Below, one piece after another: positions 29,334 to 41,000 of a DNA stretch of 54,712 nt (position 1 is the stretch's first letter; each line of letters opens with the position of its first letter). The notes beneath the pieces were generated by a model. It was not told the origin of the DNA and made no database searches. It saw nothing but the letters and a program-made list of their open reading frames with translations. The stretch covers positions 1,462,838-1,517,549 of the forward strand of contig NMRA01000014.1 of the NCBI GenBank assembly GCA_002633005.1. Direction: 5' to 3'. A program made the translations under genes and the position numbers. Source of the stretch: Phoronis australis. Its lineage: Eukaryota; Phoronida; Phoronidae.

Positions 29334-29498
29334 TAGGGGCGGATCCAGGATTTTGAGTTGGGGGGCAGCACTGCAGAGTAGCCAGGATTTTGCCCGCTAG
29401 ACATTCGCACCCCGGCCTGAACTAGCAAATTAATTGAACCTGGGAAACTTGGGGGACATGGCCCCTTATATATTGGTCTCCCCTTAAATCCGCCACTG
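29334..29498. mobile_element. Short MITE with CAGTGGCGGAT-type termini
   Basis: The left end reads AGGGGCGGATCCAGG; the right end on the minus strand reads CAGTGGCGGATTTAAGGGG. It is about 165 bp and the same terminal family as the elements at 28936 and 32911. The target duplication is unclear. Confidence 0.6.
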
Positions 29499-29799
29499 CT
29501 AAGTCTATTAGGCAATCTGCAGACCCATCCCGTTAATTGCTGAGATATAAAAAACAACGTTCCGTAGTCACGATGTCGCGTACATATATAGCGTTGGCGT
29601 CGAATAACTACGGAGAAAAGTTATGACCACCGCGTAAGTGCCGGACTTAACAATTACACGGGCGTTAACCAAATAATTAAGTAATTTTCCTTATCTCTCA
29701 GTCCGTCGAGAAACACAGCATACAGTGATGAAGTGAATAGTACGTTGAAAATTGACCAATGAATGTTTTTTAGAACGAGTTTTGTGTCGAAAATGGCTC

Positions 29800-29870
29800 G
29801 CACCCGAGGGGAGGGGGGCTCGGGGGCTCGAACGAGCCCCCCCCCCACCCGTNCCATTTGGCGAAGCAAA
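29800..29870. repeat. G/C-run hairpin with an unresolved base
   Basis: GGCTCGGGGGCTCG is followed by its complement CGAGCCCCCCCCCC, forming a strong hairpin with long homopolymers. The only N in the window lies at 29853, directly after the C run, so the sequence or assembly here is unreliable. Confidence 0.7.
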
Positions 29871-30380
29871 AAGGTCCCCCTCAGAGAAACAAAAAGTCTG
29901 ATAAAGTGAGACAAAAGTCCACTAAAAAAGAGCAGACGCATAGTTCACAGTTCTGAAGGTGGTAGGCCTACCCTTTTTTTTGTCCACTTTGTCAGAAATT
30001 CAAGTCCCCCATATTGAAGGCTGGGTGCGCGCATGCAACCGTATCCAGCCGAGTATCGATCGTGACTGTGTGGGTGTTAGGGAATAACGTTGCGTGGAAA
30101 CGTGATTAACAGATGCGCTGCAAAAATCATGAGTATGACCCAACGGTTTGAAAAACGAGGATACTGTGACGGGCCGGGAGCGCCTTCTATTGATGGAGTC
30201 GTGAGTCGAGTCGAGTCGTCGGTTAAGACTAAGTTTGTTAGTTCCAGAAGCTAGAGTGGGTTATAATATTTTAAAGGGAGTGTAAGATGGCCAATTCCTT
30301 ATTTCGTACTTCCGATGACGATATTTTTAGTTGTATTTTGATTGTTTTTTACATTTAACCCCCTAGTATTTTAGCCTTTC
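29871..30380. other. Non-coding spacer before the LTR element
   Basis: No coding or repeat signal I can defend. A short direct repeat (GAGTCGAGTCGAGTCG) lies near 30205. The outer edge of the left LTR may fall inside this stretch but could not be placed. Confidence 0.3.
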
Positions 30381-31347
30381 TCTCTCTAAAAGTTGTCACC
30401 ATAGTTCTCTCGTATGCAATTCGAGCGAGTGAAAAAGTACACAACGCGGCAAATATTTTTATCGGCTACGAACAGTCGACATTATACTAAGTAGATCGGT
30501 GCTAGTCGCTCCACCGATTCCCGTCGGAGCCGATCGAGTGACCTGTGGATGAACCTGTGTTGATAACTTTTTTTCTTGTACTAACATTCTATACCAAAAC
30601 TTTCCTGTCTCTAATCTTATGTTCGACTCCCAGTATCAGGAACGGAACAGAAACCTTTTCTTGTCTTAACCAAGACGCGGGTTTTTGACTGGCCACGGTC
30701 CTAGGCACTCACCGACTATACGTACGGGCACCATTGATCGTGGAAGCCGTTCTATCGTTCCACCTTTTGCTTAACTCTTAATTGACACCTGCTGTTGTTT
30801 TAGGGTTATATCCTTCATTTTTTTCGAATATTCCGTGGGTACGTTGAGTTTTTGTTCAGTTATTCAATGGTCGGTGGGTTCCTGATTCCGGTTCCCGTTT
30901 TTGTAATCCAGTAATTTTCTTGGCGACCACGCACCTAATAGTTAGAAAGTTTTAGTAATTTGGTCAATGTTAGTTCGAGCGGTAACTACTCTGATTATTT
31001 CCTCTGGTTACTTGTGGTCGTTGGTTGTCTTTAGTGTTTTGATTTTGGCCAATTCCGTGGAAAGGGTTGCACAATAGTTAACTCCTGTCTGCTGATATTC
31101 AGTGCTCTCACCCACTGAAAATGCCGTGAACTACCCCAATGCTCGATCCTGACCACCACGACGTAGGTACTGCAATTAAATGGCGGCCGGAACATTCATC
31201 ATTCCCCGAACAACCCCTTTCTAACACCCCATGACCGCAGTCCGAGAATGTCTGTTAACGAGTTACGTCCGGCAGCTGGACATTCTCTTCTGCCTAATGT
31301 AATCAAAAGAAAAGAAAAGCAACCGCCTACGTTTGATTCAAACCGAG

Positions 31348-31830
31348 TGGGTCGATTTTATTAAACAATTTGAAATTGTTTCGGGTTGGAACAATTGCCA
31401 GTGGACTCCCGCCAAGATAGCGATTCAGTACGAGTCTGACTCGGAAAAGACCGGCACTCAGAGTCTTGTCAGAAATCGCAGAGGATGAATTGTCTGATTA
31501 TCATTCTCTCAGAAATCTTTTAGAACTGCGGTTCAATCCCCCTGAGCGGTATGAGTTCCGTAAGCGCAAACGCGCCAAAGGCGAAAGAGCGGCAGATTTC
31601 GGGTACGCCCTAAAGCGAATGGCCGCAAAAGTGTATCCCGAACTTGACAATATTTCAAGGGAAACATTAATTATAGACCAGTTTATTTCGGGCCTGGGTG
31701 ATCAGTCTTTAGAACGTCACGTTCAGTTTAACCACCCTACAACTGCGGACACACCACCATTATAGCTTTAGCGGTGGAATTCGAGGCGTTTCAAGATTCT
31801 CAAACGTTGAGAAATCCCTCTGGACCGCGT
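31348..31830 (+). pseudogene. gag-like remnant of the LTR element, frameshifted
   Basis: Three consecutive pieces in different frames resemble a retrotransposon gag (capsid) domain: an upstream piece starting WVDFIKQFEIVSGWNN, a central open piece at about 31462-31765 with YHSLRNLLELRFNPPERYEF and a DQFISGLGDQSLERHV segment, and a downstream piece with ALAVEFEAF. Frames change near 31440-31465 and near 31755, and a stop closes the central piece at 31765. It is non-functional as it stands. Confidence 0.75.
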
Positions 31831-32261
31831 CATGACCATTGGGGCCGGAGGGCAAAATGCTCAATTAAGTAGAATGGAGAATGAGATCATCAGAGACTTG
31901 CATGCTGAGCTTGGGCGCTTGCGTAAAAAGGACTTAAACTTGCTTTTCTTGAAGTGAAATCGGTCACATAAGCCGAGTGTCGAGTACAACGGCAACAGTT
32001 GCCCCAGGTCGGGTGGCTCAAATCAATCAGCCAACGGTGTCGTCAAACTAGTGTCGACTGAATCTGGGCGGTAGGGGGTTCATGCTGAGTCATTAGCAGG
32101 TTGTCTCGTTTGGAGTTTGAAGCATTGTATGAAGGTGGGTCGGCACGGACTATAATTTCTAAATCTGTCACGACCAGATGAATGTTTTGGGTTCACGAGA
32201 TTTGCGTCCCATTTCCGTAAATATTTTGATGCTAGCAGGAAGAGATAACATCTCTTCCTGA

Positions 32262-32405
32262 TGCTAGCGGTAACTTGATCAGGGATTATGGAGAAATAGA
32301 AATTAGTTTTATTAATAGTCAGATAGTGGTTGTTGCGGAGATTGATTTTCCAGTTATTCTGGGTTTGGATTTTATGAAGCGTAATTGTTGTACGCTTGTC
32401 ATGAA
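32262..32405 (+). pseudogene. Aspartic-protease-like remnant of the LTR element
   Basis: A short frame ends with DFPVILGLDFMKRN, matching the ILGLDF motif near the C-terminal end of gypsy-type retropepsins. The upstream catalytic DTG region is not recognisable. An odd palindrome, GATGCTAGCAGGAAGAGATA with its inverse, lies at about 32228-32272 just before it. Confidence 0.65.
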
Positions 32406-32910
32406 ATCCGTGACATTCATGATAGTCTGATAATATTATCGATATTATTTCTTTGCAAGCCAATTGTTTGTGTTTATAGAAACTTGTTTTGGCTGTCATC
32501 TGAGTCAGCAGCCGACCCATCCGGTGCCGGCATCCACACATGTTTTGATGATCTCTGTAGTAAACAAGATTGACTAATGGTCATTCGCAGAATCGTAGCC
32601 TAAAGACAGCAGACCATTACCATATGTGAACGCAATAGATCCTGCGTGCAGGCTGCCATGGTTAGGTCATTGATTTCGAATTATGTTGGCGTTTTTGAGG
32701 GACCAAATGGAGAGTTGGGTCTCACCAGGAAGAGATAACCAGCAGGAAGGGACAACTGTTTTAGTGCATTTTAACGTGTTTTCAAAGGTGATTTCAAAAG
32801 TAAATGTTAAACGTCGTCTGAAATCCAAGCACTGTGTTTGAAAGCTTAACTCTTTAGCTAGTTTGTAGATTTGTATTTCCTATTTATTGCATAATAAAAC
32901 TCGGTATTAC

Positions 32911-33157
32911 CCAGAGGCGGATCTACAGGGGGGTTTCAGGGGCCGGGTTTAAACCCCCCACCCTCGGGACAGGATCAAAAATAAAAACTGGAAAGAAAAT
33001 CGCCAGAAAAACGAAATTAGCTACTAAAAATCCAAAAAAATCTTACACGGGAGGAGGGAAACCCTCTCGCGACCTTTCTTCTCCTCGGCGCTACGCACCT
33101 CGGATTCTCTCGAATCCTAAACCCCCCCCCTTACTGAAATCGTAGATCTGCCACTGG
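32911..33157. mobile_element. MITE nested in the LTR remnant
   Basis: Begins CCAGAGGCGGATCTACAGGG and ends GTAGATCTGCCACTGG, giving inverted termini of about 17 bp with two mismatches. It has G and C runs just inside the ends, like the elements at 28936 and 29334. It interrupts the retrotransposon between the protease remnant and the right direct repeat, so it inserted later. Confidence 0.75.
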
Positions 33158-33322
33158 GTATATTTATCTTCTTCTTTCTTGTTTCACTCCCTATAAGTGG
33201 TCACCATGGTTCTCTCGTACGCGATTCGAGCGAGTGAAAAAGTACACAACGCTGCAAATATTTTTACCGGCTACGAATAGTCGACATTTTAGGTAGATCG
33301 GTGGTAGTCGCTCCACCGATTC

Positions 33323-36050
33323 CAGTTACAATACAAAGTACTTTTCAGTTTTTGAGTCCTCCTGCTGAGTGGCAATCAAAAAGGCTCCGTGTCGAGTTTC
33401 ATGGGACACATTTAACACTACTTTGTTACCAGTGTTGTAGTGGTAAAATTAGAGGTAAGTAGACGCCCAATGCCCACCGTATCACCTTGAGCACTGAATT
33501 TTTAAGTGCATTGATTTCGCACTATAAGGTAATTTAACATGCGAAGGCGCTACCTTTATATGCCAAAAGGTGGTTGGCTGCGCCTACGTGCACCTACGCC
33601 CCACTACAGCACTGTTCGTTACTCCCAAGGCCCAAGCTTCCTATGTGTGACTGTTCCCGTCCTAATCGATTCACGAACTAATTTCCTTGGTGGCTTAGCC
33701 GCGATACTGAAGAAAAACTATACCCTAATTTCTCTTCAATATAATCAAAGACGGCTACTATTAGTCATGTTAGTCCTTTGCTTCAATTACATATTGTCTC
33801 AATTATACTTTGAAACTCGTGTTGGTTTACATGTACGACTGCAATTATCTCATCCATTACGTCCAGCCATGCCTATAGGACTGCTGGATAGCGACTATCT
33901 CACTTCAATCCGCCTGCACGGCTTGCCATCAAGCCTTTGAGTGTGCCCAGGAATTCTCTGGATATTCTGGGTAAAAAGTGCATGCTTTCTCGTCCACTTG
34001 CGTGCAAATCCTGTTAGCGTAAAATATGCTTTATGTTCGTGTGTCCGTAAAGATGGTTGGTTTAGCAGTTTCCACAGTACAAATTTGAGTGTATGTTTGC
34101 TATTCTTCGGCATTTTATTTTGAACTCGACGATCCGCAGTACATATACAACATTTATACAGTACAATACACGAGTACGCTAACACGCGCACGTAATATTT
34201 TAGACATTCATGAGTTTTTGTCCGAGTCTGAAGCTAGTAAAAATTTTCAGCACACTGGGATCAGAAATTGTCATTTCAAAAAGGAACGATCGTTTGTACT
34301 GGTCCAGCCGGTATAAGTTAGGCAGCAATCTCATTCTCAGATGATTGTAGAAGGGACATACATGTAGAGAAATTCATCTTCCACAAAATTATGACCAGAA
34401 TTCTCGACCACAGTCTGTTATTTCAACATCGGGGAACCTTGCAAAGGAACTTATGAAGCAATGGGGCAAACTGAGTGAGACATCGGCTTCCAAATTAAAT
34501 CAAATTAAATATTGTTTTCAAGAGAGAGTATGTACAAAATTTTGAGTTGTTTTACAGGTTTGTATTAAATTCTTGTAAAAAGCATTCCTTAATTGTCTGT
34601 TCCAAAGGCCTGTAGAAGTAATTCTTTTCCACCCAAGTCCTTGATCAAGCCACACAAAACCTAAACCATACCTGTTTAAGAGTGCCTTAACAGATGTGGC
34701 CCATAGACCTCTCCGCCTCGTTTAATTTCACAACCATATTATACACCAACTTGTATTACGCGAAGACGGCAATTTTAATAATTTTAACCAATATTTGATT
34801 GACTTTTAATAAAAACAATTTGACAAAAAGTTCCCAAGTTCACTCAAGACGGCACTACTACAGCAGCTTCTGCCAACACCCAGCAGACTTTTACAAAATG
34901 CATTGTAAATATTCTTTATACGGCGATACCATTTGAATCTCCACACTTTGCGCCATAACTGAGGACCGGAAAAACCATTTTGTCAAAAACTGCTGGTGGA
35001 AGATTAATCACATTTCACTGAAACGTTTTAATCATTAAAACTGTTTTTCTTTGCTTGGGTAGCCTGTGACTACACTAGTTTGAGGGTACAACATACACGG
35101 GGATAATTGTTTAACGAGGACACTGTACTATTTTCACCATCTAAGCTTCATGTTTTATAATTGCTCAAGGGCTCACCTCGTCAGAAAACGACAATTTTGT
35201 CTTTGACAAGTTTCAACTCATACCTCAGTCACAAAAGAACTTATGTAAAACATTTATGTGGCCTGCAGTTCTATGGGTGTTTCAGCACAGATAATAATTA
35301 ATTTTATTAGACAGAATTTGTGAGAATAATAGGCCTAACTTAGTCTAATTTTCCTTTAGTCAGTTTAACGGTGCGAAAGACAGCTGTAAAATTATATTTC
35401 GTAAAATTTTTAATAAAATTATATCCTTTACCGAGGATTCTGGTATTGTTGTGTTGCCTCAAGTTAAGGTATGTATATGTGCAGTCTATAGCTTAAAATG
35501 GGTAATGCAAACAGCAAAAAATAATTTCTTCTCTAACCACTCGCTGTCCTAAGTTGTGAATCTAAATTTTAAAACCACACACTGGAACTGCTGCACCAGC
35601 TAGAGAAGGAGGCCCCCTTAGGCTTTCAAATAGTATTCATACTTCATAAGGGGCTTGTAATACTTTTCTATTATACTTATATATTACACATGTACCTGCA
35701 TATATTATGTTTAACTGTTCAAGTTCACCAGAGTGTAAAACAGAAATTGCAATTTTATCAGAGATGTGGTCCAAATTAACACATGTACAGGCAGGACATG
35801 GAGTACAAGGTATTGCTCCAGATTTGTTATCTAAAAGTATAATTTTGGAAATTGTATACCCAAAAGACCAACCTCTCCAGAGTCATTCTCAAAAAAAGCT
35901 TGGATATTCTCATAGCTTCAAATTTCTCACTGGAGGTGAATGTTATCTGTGCATGTGCAAACGTCAGTCTCATGGACAATCATTCTTCCATTCTGAGACA
36001 ACTGTCAAGACGCCAAACCTCTGACGCAAAAACAAAAAAAAAAATAGGTG
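33323..36050. other. Non-coding spacer downstream of LUC7L
   Basis: Open frames of 133 codons at 33539-33940 and 105 codons at 35707-36024 (both plus strand) show no recognisable domain and no flanking exon structure. I see no repeat or RNA gene here. Confidence 0.35.
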
Positions 36051-36059
36051 TGACCAAAA

Positions 36060-36090
36060 TTTATTACAAGATTAAAAAATCTTGTTTATT
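36060..36090 (-). terminator. Candidate poly(A) signals of LUC7L (two AATAAA)
   Basis: TTTATT at 36085-36090 and 36060-36065 reads AATAAA on the minus strand. They lie about 770 bp past the stop of the probable alternative last exon (36854), a sensible 3' UTR length for that isoform. Confidence 0.5.
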
Positions 36091-36853
36091 TACAAATGTC
36101 TATACATTTAAAATGACATGACACAGCCTTCAAAAGCAGGTTCAGAAACTATAATCCAAACCGAAATTAACTAGGAAACATTTCAACGCCTAGCCAAAAA
36201 TGAGCCTAAAATCAAATGAAAACACTCAAAATTTGAAAGCTGTTTTGTCAGAGAATGGTACAATGTTAAGACACTAAATATGAAATCAAAATTCCATTAG
36301 TGTTTCAAGTAACTTACACCCACATTATCTAATAATTGGATGTCAATTAACAATGAATTTTTTTTAATACAAGCTCAGTACCTGTGATTGTATGGCATAG
36401 TCCACAACTTTAACTATTTTCAAGTGAAAAGACCAACTTACAACAGTCCAAGGTACCTTTGAGACTGGTGACCTTATAACAATCAATGACCTTCAATAAT
36501 AGTACATGCAACAATGATGGCCAACGTTGTGTGGTAATTCTTTAAGTCAGGTAAGTGGTGCTACATCACAACACATACTATCATAGATGCTGTTGAAGGA
36601 TAGTGAGTTATAACAAGACACTAGGCAAACTGCTTGACCATGGCACCAAAGAATTAGTCTATATAACCTGGTGATCTTACAAACCACATATTATGAGTGT
36701 AACTGCAGGCAAACACACGCACACACGTCCATCTTGTCAGGAGGTACCAACTACCTGTCGCTTGTATAGTCAATAGCAGGATGAAGATATTTACAAGTAC
36801 AGTCACTATGAGAAGCAGTTCAACAAGATCATCAACAGCTGTGCATGCCCCAG

Positions 36854-36917
36854 CTACTCTGCTTCCTGTTGGGTACCAGCACCCTCGGGGTTGTTATCTG
36901 CACTGTCTGCCTTTGGC
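36854..36917 (-). CDS. Probable alternative last coding exon of LUC7L
   Basis: The minus strand reads GTCCCATAG (acceptor), then one base plus 20 codons and TAG: PKADSADNNPEGAGTQQEAE. The exon starts in the same phase as LUC7L exons 8 and 9, so it can follow exon 7 or 8 directly in place of the exon at 38060-38213. Its acidic, Ser/Gly/Gln-rich composition suits a splicing-factor tail (the standard tail is SPEESSDLSDEK). It lies 1.1 kb beyond the normal stop and upstream of two AATAAA signals. Seen: the open frame, acceptor and phase. Inferred: its use. Transcript data would be needed to prove it. Confidence 0.5.
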
Positions 36918-38059
36918 CTATGGGACATAAGACGTATAAACACAATAAGAGAACCAGAGAGGGACAGCTGAGCAGAGACTATCAGTAATCTCACTCATTC
37001 ATTACAGAAGTCTTGGAAGACAACTTCATCAAACAAAATTTTATGAAAGCACTTGCACGTACAAAATGTTTTAGTTATCAGTCTGCGATTAAATGATTAC
37101 TGCTCCTACGTTGGCTGCTACGACTACAGGAAGTCAGTGTCGTGGACCTCCACCAGGAAATCTTTTACATCTGATCAATTCTTCTTTGGAATAATCAACG
37201 CAGTTTTGGATTTTTACAGTGAAAGCAACAACTTTTAAAGGCATCGCAAGTTTTCAAAAGTTAAGTCTCAGTTAAAAATTCGAACAGCTTGCGAGAAGCA
37301 TTTCAAGAAAAAGTAAAAGAAATAAGACGAGGGAAAGATGGAAAGCTGAAAATGCAGATAACAACCAGAGAAACGAACAACAACAAAAAGAGCAGAAATA
37401 AGGAAAAACAAGTCCACAGGTTTGCGGCTACATTTAGCTCAATTTGATCAAGCGTAGGTAATATTTAATCACATGTTTGAAATGCTGTGTGTTCATACCA
37501 ACACCGCACTATAAACATGAGTAACACTTAGACCAAGTTTGAGTAACACAGAATTCGGTACTCATTTTTTTGCTTGAATAATGGTTGCCAGCAACGGTTG
37601 TTCAAACATGGTCACCTGAGTTAAACGGTCAACATGTCTTTTAGATATTTCACAACACAGGTTTTACAATTTACAACCAAGCAACACAGACATCCAAGAC
37701 TAGTCATATGTTATCCAATAACAAACAAACCTTAACCAATTGTGACTGACAGAAGATGCAAAAGGAACAAGTAGTGGTGGAATGTCTCTAAGAACGTTAA
37801 CGCTAACAGAAAAATCAGAAAATTCTGACGTTGGCTGCGTTTAAAACAAGAAGACACTATTCATCTTTGGTAGGCTGTACAACTAAAACAAACAATGCTC
37901 GTCACGTCAGTTATGATGCAACAATACCAGATCAACGCTGGTGTACTCAAATAACAGTACAAAGAATTGAACATCTGGCAAATGTCAGTAATAAATAACC
38001 ATCTACAAGTAACAAATCGTTGACAATAAACAAGGAGAGGAGAGGATGTCAATTGTCAA

Positions 38060-41000
38060 TTACTTTTCATCAGACAGGTCACTGCTTTCTTCAGGAGACT
38101 TAGTGCCATCTGTAGGTGACCGACTGCGCTTGCTGCGTGAACTGCTGCGCTTGCTACGGCGACTGCGGGAACTACTCCGTGAACGTTTACGGCGACGACT
38201 TCTGGATGACGACCTGAAATAGAAACAAGATGCAAATAGACACTAAACAGAGGAAGAGTAGACAAGGTGTGCACGTACATTGACTAACAGTCACTCTAGA
38301 CAGCATTCACATTCTCCTTTTGCAAAGATTCATCACAAAATGATAACAACTATTCATTGTTGAACCGATTATGCTAGGATGACGTCACACAATTATAGAA
38401 ACTGCTTGAAGCCTAACTTCAACGGAATTTTGTTACTTTATATGTATTAGGCTAACCAGGTACTCCTAGCAAAGCCTTAGCAAAATAAGAAAACACAAGT
38501 TTAATCACACAAATGTAAGCCCGTCAAATGACAGGTGTAGCTGCCTTTTCGCGCCACATTGCGTCACCGCGAGATCCCTGCACATACAAAAAAAGGTCGA
38601 TAACAGTTGAATTGAATAGGGGTCTGAATAGAAAACCAATGCGTGCGGGTGTTATTTGCATCTCTTTGAATCAAAAGGTGATTCTCGCAGTGACGTAGAC
38701 AAAAGCCCAACAGTTCGTTACATCTGACAATTAATGGAACTAGATGGCTCAGAGCCATGATCTTAATATACTGTAGGATCCAAATTCACAAGTGTTACCA
38801 ATCAAGATAGGCTTTAATTACTATCCGCTAAACAGAGGCTGTACAGTAAACATGAAGGGGGTGTTCTTTCCAGTTAAAATGGTGACGTTCTTAGTACTAT
38901 AATTGCTAACAAAGGGACATCGCCACCAACACCACAGATGTGTACTGTACACTTAATACTTTATGAAATGCAGCACTATTAGGCTGCCAATGTAATCATT
39001 TACCATAATGCCATGTATTAGTGAAAATAAAGACCAGCTTGAGATAAGAAGAGACAACAAGAGCAAAATTGCCACTAGGGGCACTGCAGTAGCCTGACTC
39101 GCCCGAAAATCAAAGTCTGCTGTAAGTTTTCTCTCCAATAAAAAGATATCTGCCAAATTTCAAAATGATCTCTCCAGCAGTTTCATGGGTGGAGGGGAAA
39201 ACAATAAAAATAGTCACAAAGGGACACACAACGCACTGAATATGTGTGACATCAGCAAGTTGTCATATCAACTGAAACCTACTTGTCAAATTTCTTAAAA
39301 ATCTGTCATTCGACAAGAAACTAAATACAGAAGCGAATGTAAAAAGTAAATTTGCCACCATGGGGCGCAGCTGTAGTAAGATTAATCTGAAAGCTGGCGT
39401 GGTTCGTTAACATTTAAATAGGACATCTACCAATTATATGACCAAAGATTGCGCAAGGGGTTTAGCAAATACTATGCAAGGGGTTTAGGAAATACTGTAG
39501 AACAATAGTGGCTATGCGCACCAAATATATAATTAGGTGCATAAATACATAAAGCAAGTACTTTACCTGGATCGTCTTGAAGAATGTTTTGAACGAGACG
39601 GTGATCTTGAACGTCGAGACCTTCGTCTGGAACCAGACCGAGATCGCCTTCTTTCACGTGATTTTGACCTAATAAGAAAACAAGTGTGACAACAAAACAT
39701 TACATTCTGTTAATTTTATGACTTACAAGAAACGTTACATACTATGAATCCATCTGAAAATTAATTCGTTTCTGCCCTAACATCCACGATAGCAACATGT
39801 CTGCAAAATTTCGTGGCTGACTCGCAGCAAACAAAAGAAAACTGACGACCTGCTTTAAATGCAGAGCAAAGAAATCGTACAGCCTTACATTTGGTTGTAA
39901 GACCATGGCTTCGTATTGAAGACAGCTGTACTTTCAAATGTTCCCTATAAAGCTACAGTTCAACATACAAACACAGTTCACTCGAATCCCAAGTGACTCA
40001 TCATTCAAGTAACACTACCTTTTAGACTTGCTCCTACTCCTGCGGCGGTCCCTGCTGCGACTCCTTCGCTTGCGGCGCTCCTTGCTACGACTCCGTCGCT
40101 CTCTACTACGACTACGACGGCGAGGGCTCTTTGACCTCTTTAGTTCCTTAGATTCCTGTTCACTCTTTCGACGGGCTTCCCGATCCTTTTCTCGTTGCTC
40201 TATTCTTGCAGTCACGCTTTTCTTTAATTAAAGATAAATATTAGTGCACCAAACCTGCATTCCCCGTCAGTGGCTCAACCCATTCCTTAAGTCCAGCACC
40301 GGTCAACATACTGACACATCTACCAACTACAAACATTACTTATACTTCAATTTTACAAATCAATCTATCAGTTATAGAGTTGAGTGTCAGGATCTGAAAA
40401 TCACTATATCTTTTGACGTGGTGTGTTATTTGGATATTAGGATGCCCACCTTTTTTAGAGAGTCGACAAGAGATTCAGGGTGGTTTACTGACTATTTGCA
40501 CAGTTCTGTTAATAGCCACGTGACAGATACCAGTCACAAGATAGATTTTGACGTTAGAATTTTAGATCGCAATGCTTGTAAATTCCGTCTGTTTGTAAAA
40601 GAAGGTTTCAAAATTTTAGAACACAAACCCCATCTCAATAGAATGGCATCATCCAGCTATTCACATATCTCTGTAAATTTCCTGCCACACATTTTGCATG
40701 CTGTGTGTACTCATTTTCTTGATAATACACCTCAGTGGAAGTTGTGAAACATCGAGTACTTGTAATAAAGATAAAATCTTCATTGTCAATTTTCTCCTCA
40801 TGTTATGGCCAAAAACGAACATATCACTCCACTTCACACTGGATTTATTTCCCATCATAGTTAACTAAATTCGAAAGTAAAGCTTGAAAATATTAGTCAC
40901 ACTTTCAATTTTTTAAGGTATCGACTATGGCGCATGATGGTTCATTTCAATACTACACCAGCAATTTTTGTGGTGGTATTCGGCACAGTAACGGCCTTGG

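Larger units (their letters stand above)
30390..33322 (+). mobile_element. Decayed Ty3/gypsy-like LTR retrotransposon remnant
   Basis: Two direct repeats of about 130 bp, 30390-30517 and 33198-33322, share GTTCTCTCGTA, GAGCGAGTGAAAAAGTACAC and GTCGCTCCACCGATTCC, at about 90% identity by eye. They probably represent LTR parts. Between them lie gag-like and aspartic-protease-like remnants in the right order, but no reverse transcriptase, RNase H or integrase is visible. The element is therefore internally deleted and dead, and it carries a later MITE insertion. The full LTR limits and the primer-binding site could not be fixed. Confidence 0.75.

Noticed and set aside
33539-33940. 133-codon plus-strand open frame as a gene
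   Set aside because: No domain, no splice context and no promoter or poly(A) signal; it is within chance expectation for a spacer of this size.
40028-40231. Plus-strand open frame rich in Leu and Arg (LLRRSLLRLLRLRR)
   Set aside because: It is the antisense shadow of the LUC7L Arg/Ser exon; repeated AGN/CGN codons leave the opposite strand open.
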